Position numbers and translations under genes: made by a program
Shown: in pieces, positions 45,603 through 64,000 of the stretch
Numbering within the stretch: position 1 is the first letter of the stretch
How the letters are laid out: every line of letters starts with the position of its first letter
DNA from: Streptomyces drozdowiczii
GTDB lineage: Bacteria > Actinomycetota > Actinomycetes > Streptomycetales > Streptomycetaceae
Length of the DNA: 64,000 nucleotides
Assembly (NCBI RefSeq): GCF_026167665.1
Contig: NZ_CP098740.1
Location: 6,510,001-6,574,000, forward strand
Direction of reading: 5' to 3'
Notes under the pieces: model-generated
The model's database searches: none
Seen by the model: the letters and a program-made list of their open reading frames with translations, nothing else
What the model was told of the DNA's origin: nothing

Positions 45603-46724
45603 ATGGACCTCCGCCTGAGGACGATCAGCCGGGAAGAGCACCTGGCGTACGTCGACAGCCTGCCGTCCGCGAGCCACATGCAGGTCCCGTCCTGGGGCGA
45701 CGTGAAGCCCGACTGGCGGGCGGAGAGCCTCGGCTGGATCGACGGCGCGGGCCGGATCACCGGCACCGCCCTGGTCCTGTACCGGCCGCTGCCGAAGATC
45801 AAGCGGTACCTCGCCTACCTCCCCGAGGGCCCCGTCATCGACTGGTACGACGACGACCTCGACCGGTGGCTGGACCCGCTCCTGGAACACCTCAAGGGGC
45901 AGGGCGCGTTCACCGTGAAGATGGGCCCGCCCGTCGTCGCCCGCCGCTGGGACGCGGCCACCGTCAAGGAGGCCATCGCCGACCCCGGCGCCCACCGCCT
46001 CGGCGAGGTCCCGCCCACCGAACAGGACCCTCGGGCCCACGCGCTGACGGACCGCCTGCGGAGCCTGGGCTGGCAGCGGTCCGGGGGCGACGGCGAGGAC
46101 GGATTCGCCGCCGGACAGCCGCGTTACGTGTTCCAGCTCCCCCTCGCCGGCCGCTCGCCCGACGACCTCCTGGCCGGCTTCAACCAGCTGTGGCGGCGCA
46201 ACGTCAAGAAGGCGGAGAAGGCCGGCGTCAAGGTCGTCCAGGGCGACTACGCCGATCTGGACACCTTCTACGCGCTCTACACCGAGACCGCCGAGCGCGA
46301 CCGGTTCATCCCCCGCCCCCTGGCGTACTTCCAGCGCATGTGGAAGGCGCTCACCGCCGAACACCCCGACCGGATGCGGCTCTACCTCGCCGCGCACGAC
46401 GGCGAGGTGCTGGCCGCCGCCACCATGCTCACCGTCGGCGGGCACGTCTGGTACTCGTACGGGGCGTCCACCGGCCGCAGGCGCGAGGTGCAGCCCAACA
46501 ACGCCATCCAGTGGCAGATGATCCGCGACGCCCACGCCATGGGCGCGCACGTCTACGACTTCCGGGGCACCACCGACACCCTGGACGAGAGCAACCACCT
46601 GCTCGGGCTGCTCCGCTTCAAGGTCGGCACCGGCGGCCAGGCCGCCGAGTACGTCGGCGAATGGGACTACCCGCTCAACAAGGTGCTGCACAAGGCGTTC
46701 AGCCTCTACATGGCGCGGCGGTAG
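45603..46724 (+). CDS. FemABX-type peptidoglycan bridge aminoacyltransferase
   Basis: This 373-residue protein has the two GNAT-like folds of the Fem family: HMQVPSWGDVKPDWRAESLG and AGFNQLWRRNVKKAEKAGVK, then YLAAHDGEVLAAATMLTVGG and VYDFRGTTDTLDESNHLLGL. The end, LLRFKVGTGGQAAEYVGEW, DYPLNKVLH, is typical. Fem enzymes add an amino acid from aminoacyl-tRNA to the lipid-linked peptidoglycan precursor. Which amino acid is not shown. The ATG has GAGGAG before it. It is convergent with the FAD/Rieske gene. Confidence 0.9.
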   Translation: MDLRLRTISREEHLAYVDSLPSASHMQVPSWGDVKPDWRAESLGWIDGAGRITGTALVLYRPLPKIKRYLAYLPEGPVIDWYDDDLDRWLDPLLEHLKGQGAFTVKMGPPVVARRWDAATVKEAIADPGAHRLGEVPPTEQDPRAHALTDRLRSLGWQRSGGDGEDGFAAGQPRYVFQLPLAGRSPDDLLAGFNQLWRRNVKKAEKAGVKVVQGDYADLDTFYALYTETAERDRFIPRPLAYFQRMWKALTAEHPDRMRLYLAAHDGEVLAAATMLTVGGHVWYSYGASTGRRREVQPNNAIQWQMIRDAHAMGAHVYDFRGTTDTLDESNHLLGLLRFKVGTGGQAAEYVGEWDYPLNKVLHKAFSLYMARR

Positions 46725-46726
46725 CC

Positions 46727-48283
46727 CTACCCCTGGCCGTCGTCCAGGTCCAGCTCCTCCAGCGGCCGCACCGCCGGGCCCTGGAGCACCGAGCCGTCGA
46801 CGCCGAAGCGCGAACCGTGGCACGGGCACTCCCACGCCGTCTCCGCCTCGTTGAACGCCACCAGGCACCCCAGATGCGTGCACCGCGCGGACACCGCCCG
46901 CACCGTGCCGTCCGGCTCCCGGTACACCGCGCAGCGGCGGCCCTTCACCCGGACCACCGCGCCCGTCCCCGGAACCACCTGGCTCACCGAGTCCAGGTGG
47001 CTGACGCTCAGCCGGTCGCCGACGAAGTGCTTCGCCACCTCCGCCTGCGCACCCAGCAGCGACCCCGCCTCGCGCACCGCGCTCCCCAGCCGCCGGGGGT
47101 CGTACAACTCCGCCCACGGCAGCGGCGGGACGCCGTCCGCGATGAGCGAGGTCAGCAGCCGGCCCGCGAGCACCCCGCCGGTCATCCCCCAGCCGCCGAA
47201 CCCGGTCGCCACATAGGTGTGCCGGGCCCCGATGTGGAACGGCCCGATCAGCGGGACCGTATCGCTGGGATCGTTGTCCTGCGCCGCCCACCGGTACGCG
47301 GTCGGGCCCGCCGCCGGGAACCTCTCGTGCAGCCACGCGTCCAGCCGCCGGAACCGCTCGCCGGGGTCCCCGGTGCCCGGGGTGAAACTCTCCCCGGTCA
47401 CGATCAGCAGGCGCCGGCCGTCATCGAGCGGAGTGGAGCGCACCGAGCGCTTCCCCTCGTCCTCGGTGATGTACATGCCCTTCGGAGCCAGCTCTGCGGC
47501 AATGGGCGCGGCGACGACCAGTTCACGCCTGGGTGAGAGCCGGGCGAACAGCATCGCGCGGTCGAAGACCGGGTAATGCGTGGCGACGACCACGTCCCGG
47601 GCCGTCACACTCCGCCCCGACTCGACGGTCACCCGGCACGGCGTGCCCTCGGACAGCCCGGTCACCCGGCTCCGCTCGAAGACGCGGCCCCCCTGCGCGA
47701 CCAGATCCCGGGCCAGGGCCAGCAGGTACTTGCGCGGGTGGAACTGGGCCTGGCCCTCCGCCCGGACCGCCCCGCCGACCGGGAACGGCAGCTCCGTCTC
47801 GGAGACGTACGCGACATCGAGCCCCGCGTCGGCGGCGGCCCGCGCCTCCGCCTCGATCAGGTGCCGGGACTCCGGCCCGGCCGCATAGCTGTACGCGCTC
47901 ACCCGCTCCAGGTCGCACGCGATCCCCAGCTCCTCCACGATGCCGGCCACCCGGTCCACCGCGTCCAGCTGCGACGCCGCGTACAGCAGGGTCGCGTCCA
48001 CGCCCCGGGTCCGCCGCAGCCGGTCGTACACCAGCGACTGGAGGGCGGAGACCTTGGCCGTCGTATAGCCGGTCACCCCGGAGGCGATGCGGTCCGCCTC
48101 CAGGACCACGACGTTCCGGCCCGCCCGGGCCAGCTCCCACGCCGTGCTCAGGCCCGCGATGCCGCCGCCGATCACGACGACGTCCGCATCGGTGTCCGAC
48201 GCCAGCGGCGGGTGCTCGGGCGCGTCGGTGCTGTCCATCCAGAAGGACTCGTCCAGCCCCGGAAGGGGGCGGGGGTGATTCAT
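46727..48283 (-). CDS. FAD-dependent oxidoreductase with C-terminal Rieske 2Fe-2S domain
   Basis: This 518-residue protein has an N-terminal DAO-type FAD domain (DVVVIGGGIAGLSTAWELAR, TGYTTAKVSALQSLVYDRLR, VATGFGGWGMTGGVLAGRLL) and a C-terminal Rieske domain. The 2Fe-2S ligands are in SARCTHLGCLVAFNEAETAW and ECPCHGSRFGVDGSV. The substrate is unknown; similar proteins oxidise amines or act on amino acids. GGGAGAG lies 8 bases before the ATG at 48283. It is divergent from the hypothetical gene at 48419. Confidence 0.9.
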   Translation of the reverse strand: MNHPRPLPGLDESFWMDSTDAPEHPPLASDTDADVVVIGGGIAGLSTAWELARAGRNVVVLEADRIASGVTGYTTAKVSALQSLVYDRLRRTRGVDATLLYAASQLDAVDRVAGIVEELGIACDLERVSAYSYAAGPESRHLIEAEARAAADAGLDVAYVSETELPFPVGGAVRAEGQAQFHPRKYLLALARDLVAQGGRVFERSRVTGLSEGTPCRVTVESGRSVTARDVVVATHYPVFDRAMLFARLSPRRELVVAAPIAAELAPKGMYITEDEGKRSVRSTPLDDGRRLLIVTGESFTPGTGDPGERFRRLDAWLHERFPAAGPTAYRWAAQDNDPSDTVPLIGPFHIGARHTYVATGFGGWGMTGGVLAGRLLTSLIADGVPPLPWAELYDPRRLGSAVREAGSLLGAQAEVAKHFVGDRLSVSHLDSVSQVVPGTGAVVRVKGRRCAVYREPDGTVRAVSARCTHLGCLVAFNEAETAWECPCHGSRFGVDGSVLQGPAVRPLEELDLDDGQG

Positions 48284-48418
48284 CGTGTGCTCTCCCAATC
48301 GTCAGCGTGTCCGCCGCCCATGACGCACACCACGGGCGGAAGGTGCTCTGCGTCATACGGGGGCCGGGGAAGGGCGCAGTACGCTGCACGGCGATCCAGC
48401 ACCCGAGGGGACGCCCCG

Positions 48419-48946
48419 ATGCCCGCAGACCTTGCCCCGCTCATCGCCGCCACCACCCAGTGGCTGACGCGCGCGTTCCCGGCGGGCGGGGGCCCGCTCA
48501 CCGCCGCCCTGGCCGAGGCGCAGGCCCGCCAGGCCGTCACGGTCGCCACCTGGCTGCGCTACCCGACCGACCTGGACGCCGCCCTCGTGGTCCTGACCGG
48601 CCCGGGCGGGTCCGCCCGCCTGGACGAGGTCACCGGCGGTCACGGCCCCGCGGCGGCCGGTCCGGCGGACCTGGCCTGGCGCAGCTGGGTGGACGAGGTC
48701 GTCGCCAGCTGGGCCGCGCATCTGCTCACGGCGCCCGACGCGGCGAAGGAAGCGGTGCGGGCGCTCGAGGGAACCGAGCACGGTGGGGCCGGGCCCGCCG
48801 AGTTCCGCCGTCTGACCGAGCCCCGCGCGCACGACCTGGCCGCCACCGCGCTGCTGCGCCACCCCGACCTGCTGGAGCCGATAGCCCGGCTCCACCACAC
48901 GGACCTGCTGGACCGCCTGCGCCTCGGCCCGGCCCGCGCCTGCTGA
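48419..48946 (+). CDS. Conserved hypothetical protein
   Basis: I do not recognise this 175-residue protein. It is soluble and mostly helical, Ala-rich, with no signal peptide. The start (ADLAPLIAATTQWLTRAFPA) and the end (LARLHHTDLLDRLRLGPARA-like) are well coded, and GAGGGG lies before the ATG. It stands between the FAD/Rieske gene (divergent) and the hemerythrin gene (convergent). Confidence 0.6.
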   Translation: MPADLAPLIAATTQWLTRAFPAGGGPLTAALAEAQARQAVTVATWLRYPTDLDAALVVLTGPGGSARLDEVTGGHGPAAAGPADLAWRSWVDEVVASWAAHLLTAPDAAKEAVRALEGTEHGGAGPAEFRRLTEPRAHDLAATALLRHPDLLEPIARLHHTDLLDRLRLGPARAC

Positions 48947-48982
48947 GACCCGGGGCGCCGGGGGCTTCGACCCGTACCCGCT

Positions 48983-49543
48983 TCAGCCCTTGCCGCGGCC
49001 GCTCAGCAGGTCGCGGGCCCGGTCGACCAGACCGGCGCCGGGGCCGAGGATCTTGTTGCCGGGCGGGGTGTCGGGGGCGGAGGGGTGCGGACGCGTGGGG
49101 GCGGTCTTCTTCGCCGCGCGCACCTTCTCGCCGAGCTGGTCCAGGGCCTCGGGGGAGACGGCCGCCGCGAGGAGCGGGAACAGCCGGTTCTCCTCGTCGC
49201 GTACGTGCTCGCTCACCTCGAGCTTCAGCTTCGCCACCAGGTGGTCGAACTGCGGGTCGTCCGCCGGCAGCCCCTCCAGCTCCTTGAGGTGCTGCTCGAC
49301 CTTCGCGTGGTCCTCCAGCTCCTTGTCGGCCATGTCGTCGCCGTCGTCCACGAACCGCCGCACCGCGGGGTAGAGGTGCATCTCCTCCGCCACGGAGTGC
49401 CGGACCAGCTCGATCGTCAGCTCGTCGGCCAGCTTCCGCCGCTGCTCGTCACCGACCGGCTGGGCCTCGATCTTCGCGAACAGTTCATCGACCTCGCGGT
49501 GGTCCGTGGTGAGCTCCGCGATCACGTTTCCGCCGTGTCCCAT
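48983..49543 (-). CDS. Hemerythrin-domain protein
   Basis: This 186-residue protein has the four-helix hemerythrin fold. The iron ligands can be read: VIAELTTDHREVDELFAKIE, TIELVRHSVAEEMHLYPAVR, DHAKVEQHLKELEGL and VSEHVRDEENRLFPLL. Such proteins bind oxygen, nitric oxide or peroxide through a di-iron centre. The Pro-rich tail (APTRPHPSAPDTPPGNKILG) is variable. A SigB-type promoter lies about 60 bp upstream, fitting a stress role. Confidence 0.9.
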   Translation of the reverse strand: MGHGGNVIAELTTDHREVDELFAKIEAQPVGDEQRRKLADELTIELVRHSVAEEMHLYPAVRRFVDDGDDMADKELEDHAKVEQHLKELEGLPADDPQFDHLVAKLKLEVSEHVRDEENRLFPLLAAAVSPEALDQLGEKVRAAKKTAPTRPHPSAPDTPPGNKILGPGAGLVDRARDLLSGRGKG

Positions 49544-49602
49544 CAGTGCAACCCTCTCCGCTTGTGTGGTGCGAGCCGAAGTCAGCTCACCGTTCCACAG
49601 GG

Positions 49603-49627
49603 GTACCCCCGAACCTCACCAACACAC
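49603..49627 (-). promoter_or_regulatory. Candidate SigB-type promoter of the hemerythrin gene
   Basis: On the minus strand GTGT (49627-49624), a 15-base spacer and GGGTAC (49608-49603) match the Streptomyces SigB consensus (GNNT, 14-16 bases, GGGTAC/T) exactly. The distance to the ATG at 49543 is about 60 bp. Confidence 0.6.
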
Positions 49628-49679
49628 GGAGCCACGCCCCACTCCGGTCAGCCTGGCGTAACGGCCGGGCGAGCCCGCC

Positions 49680-50309
49680 TCAGGGGCGTGCCGGTGGCGC
49701 GGCCGCACCGGAAGCCGTGCCGAGCGGCCACGCCTCGATGTCGCGGTAGCGGATCTGCCCGGGGCCGCTCCCCGCGTTGCTGCCGACCAGATGCAGCCGC
49801 TCGGCGGGCCATGGGCGGCCCCGGAACTCCGTGAGCCGCGCGGCGATCTCCCCGGCCGACGTGTGGTCGCCCCGGCGCACCCGGGCGAGGGTCAGATGGG
49901 GGCGCAGCGGCCGGTCCTCCAGGGCGATCCCGCAGTCCCGGACCACGGCCCGTACGCCGTCGGCGAGCCGGTGCAGTCCGTCGAGGTCACCGGCGACCCC
50001 GCTCCACGCCACCCGCTCGTCGAACGTGCCGCCGCCGTGCAGCGCCAGGCGCGGGGCGGGGTGGGAGGCGGCGAGAGCGGCGAGCGGCGGACGCAGCAGC
50101 GGGACGGTGTCCACCGGAAGGGCACCCAGGAACGCCAGGGTGATGTGCCAGTCCTCCACCCGGTTCCACCGCACCTGCGGATGCGTCGCGTAGACGGGGC
50201 GCAGCTCCCGGGCCAGCTCGTCCTTCGCCGGGTCGGGCGGAGCGAGGGCGATGAACACGCGCACGGTCGCGGGCGGGGTCTCTTCGGTCACCCGGCATTC
50301 GTATCGCAT
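49680..50309 (-). CDS. thpR: RNA 2',3'-cyclic phosphodiesterase (2H family)
   Basis: This 209-residue protein has the two HxTx motifs of the 2H phosphoesterases: EDWHITLAFLGALP and LRPHLTLARVRRG, spaced as in ThpR/LigT. VRVFIALAPPDPAKDELARE is the usual start. It opens 2',3'-cyclic phosphates in RNA. The ATG at 50309 or the GTG at 50291 could be the start. It lies alone on the minus strand. Confidence 0.88.
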   Translation of the reverse strand: MRYECRVTEETPPATVRVFIALAPPDPAKDELARELRPVYATHPQVRWNRVEDWHITLAFLGALPVDTVPLLRPPLAALAASHPAPRLALHGGGTFDERVAWSGVAGDLDGLHRLADGVRAVVRDCGIALEDRPLRPHLTLARVRRGDHTSAGEIAARLTEFRGRPWPAERLHLVGSNAGSGPGQIRYRDIEAWPLGTASGAAAPPARP

Positions 50310-50865
50310 GGCGGACCGGCCGCTCCCGCCGGGGACCCGACCTCGCCACACAGCGGAACATGACGCAGGGTGAGGGTAATGGCCATTGATCTCGAATGGG
50401 GCGCGCACCCGGCGCACGGGAGCGCGATGCGTTCGGCGCGTGCTCGTGGCTGAGGGGGTGTACGCCAGCGGTTATCCGAATGTGCGCGGGTCGTATTCAG
50501 TGAAATGCGCACAATCGGGACATCAGGTGGCTGAAAATTTCCGGCGGAGTGGGCCTGGCATATGTCTCCGGCCGGCCTTACCGCACGTCGCGGCCGTAGA
50601 GGCTGATAAGTAATGGGCCGAATTCGACTCTTGGGCTGTCGGTGGTCCTCTATGGTGATTGGCGTGAACGGGCGAAGCCGGATGACCGGCCGGCCATCGG
50701 CGTCACGCCGGTATCCCGAGGCGTAACGTATCTCCGGCCCGTGGGGCCGGGCTTGCGCGACAGGGATGGGCGGCGCCGTGGCGGGGAACGGTGAATCCGC
50801 GCGGCGGGCCCGCATATATCTGAAGAACATGCGGTGGCATGTGGGAAAACAAGTGGGGGACAGTC
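50310..50865. promoter_or_regulatory. 556-bp intergenic region before mbtH
   Basis: This region has lower GC than its neighbours and no frame with Streptomyces-like codon use. It must hold the mbtH promoter and perhaps a regulator site. No iron box (TTAGGTTAGGC-type) was found. I see no RNA gene or other feature that I can support. Confidence 0.5.
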
Positions 50866-51084
50866 GTGACCAATCCTTTCGATGACGAGTCGGGCCGGTT
50901 CGTGACGCTGGTGAACGGCGAGGGCCAGTATTCGCTGTGGCCGGCGCACATCGAGGTTCCGGGCGGCTGGAGCGTCGGCGGTCCGGAGGGTTCGCGACAG
51001 GAGTGTCTCGACGCCATCGAGGCCGCGTGGACGGACATGCGGCCCGCCGGCCTGGTGCGGGCGATGGAAGCCGACGCCGGGTAG
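50866..51084 (+). CDS. MbtH-family NRPS accessory protein
   Basis: This 72-residue protein has the MbtH signature: [33 protein letters not shown] and the end [18 protein letters not shown]. MbtH proteins bind and support adenylation domains of NRPS enzymes. The GTG start follows GTGGGGGA closely. The giant NRPS gene starts 397 bp downstream on the same strand and is the obvious partner. Confidence 0.95.
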   Translation: MTNPFDDESGRFVTLVNGEGQYSLWPAHIEVPGGWSVGGPEGSRQECLDAIEAAWTDMRPAGLVRAMEADAG

Positions 51085-51481
51085 GGCGGCGCGCGGGCCC
51101 GCGGGCCGCCTCGGTCCGCGGCCGCTTGCGCGCTCCAATCGATCAGTGTCGTTCACATCCGGGCAAAGTCGATCAGTCCGGAGTGGTGATCGATCATGCT
51201 CCGGCGAGAAATGTTCATGCCGCCGTCACGCGGCTTTGTTTCCTCATTGCTGGACTGCATTGACGCACTGCGCGTCGGCCTGTCCTCGATAAGCGAAAAA
51301 ACCGAGCCCGCTCCCGGTTTTCGGACCGGTAAGCCGGTCCCGTGGTGCCCGATGCCCTGGCCCGGTGACGTTCTCCTCGCTTTTATCCGCCCGTAGTAGG
51401 CCATGGACGCCGCACCGGCACGGCCGGCTTCGTCCTGCCCTCTCCGTCCCCCGAAAGCTCTCCCCGAAGGTGTGTCCCGGC
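51085..51481. promoter_or_regulatory. 397-bp leader region of the NRPS gene with repeats and hairpins
   Basis: TCGATCA occurs three times (51139, 51169, 51190). The third is inside an imperfect palindrome (51178-51204), CCGGAG to CTCCGG around TGATCGATCA. A perfect hairpin GGACCGG-TAAG-CCGGTCC is at 51323-51340, and a second stem (AAACCG to CGGTTT) lies just before it. These may be an operator cluster and an attenuator. A 66-codon open frame at 51196-51396 has poor codon use and is not called. Confidence 0.5.

Positions 51482-64000
<12,519 letters not shown>

Noticed and set aside
51196..51396. A 66-codon frame in the NRPS leader, possible leader peptide
   Set aside because: Third-position GC is low for this genome and there is no good ribosome-binding site. 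An attenuator peptide cannot be excluded but is not supported.
50310..51481. Iron-box search around mbtH and the NRPS
   Set aside because: No TTAGGTTAGGC-like palindrome was found, so siderophore-type iron control is not supported from this sequence.

Overview
The window is very GC-rich, with GC-biased third codon positions, GTG as well as ATG starts, and many ATGA or GTGA start/stop overlaps. Its content is typical of Streptomyces: a whiE-type spore-pigment polyketide cluster, a two-domain geosmin synthase, an NsdA-like regulator, SpoIIE-type phosphatases, a SigB/SigF-type sigma factor and a gvpOAFGYZJLSK gas-vesicle operon. No tRNA, rRNA, CRISPR array or insertion sequence was seen.

Layout. 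1-5.0 kb: spore-pigment operon (SchA/CurD protein, cupin, KS-alpha, KS-beta, ACP, two cyclases), closed by a strong hairpin. 5.0-8.4 kb: O-methyltransferase, secreted beta-helix protein and two small proteins. 8.4-13.5 kb: geosmin synthase, secreted amidase, phosphotransferase. 13.8-17.3 kb: NsdA-like regulator, PAS/PP2C phosphatase, zinc-free ribosomal protein L31. 17.5-21.1 kb: photolyase operon. 21.2-29.1 kb: small housekeeping, membrane and stress genes. 29.1-30.7 kb: an ECF41-type sigma factor and a membrane protein facing each other across a mirror-symmetric promoter pair. 30.7-34.1 kb: ATP-grasp ligase plus CocE-type hydrolase. 34.1-37.9 kb: GAF/PP2C phosphatase, hydrophobic peptide, flavodoxin-like reductase, SigB-type sigma factor, Asp23 protein. 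38.0-43.4 kb: gas-vesicle operon on the minus strand. 43.4-50.3 kb: TetR regulator with MFS exporter, FemABX-type transferase, FAD/Rieske oxidoreductase, hemerythrin and ThpR. 50.9-64 kb: an MbtH protein and the first 4173 codons of a giant NRPS that runs off the window.

Three points stand out. First, the four NRPS modules carry adenylation codes that alternate exactly (type X, Y, X, Y), which predicts a repeated dipeptide. Second, the ECF41-type sigma gene and a small membrane protein share two divergent promoters that both read CCTCACA-N16-CGTC, and the membrane protein replaces the usual ECF41 partner. Third, eight genes are each broken by one missing base in a G/C run, and adding one base restores every frame. 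This points to homopolymer undercalls in the assembly rather than real gene loss, so those eight are annotated here as full-length genes with a suspected sequence error.

All family assignments were made by reading translations by eye. Coordinates of the frameshifted genes span both parts.
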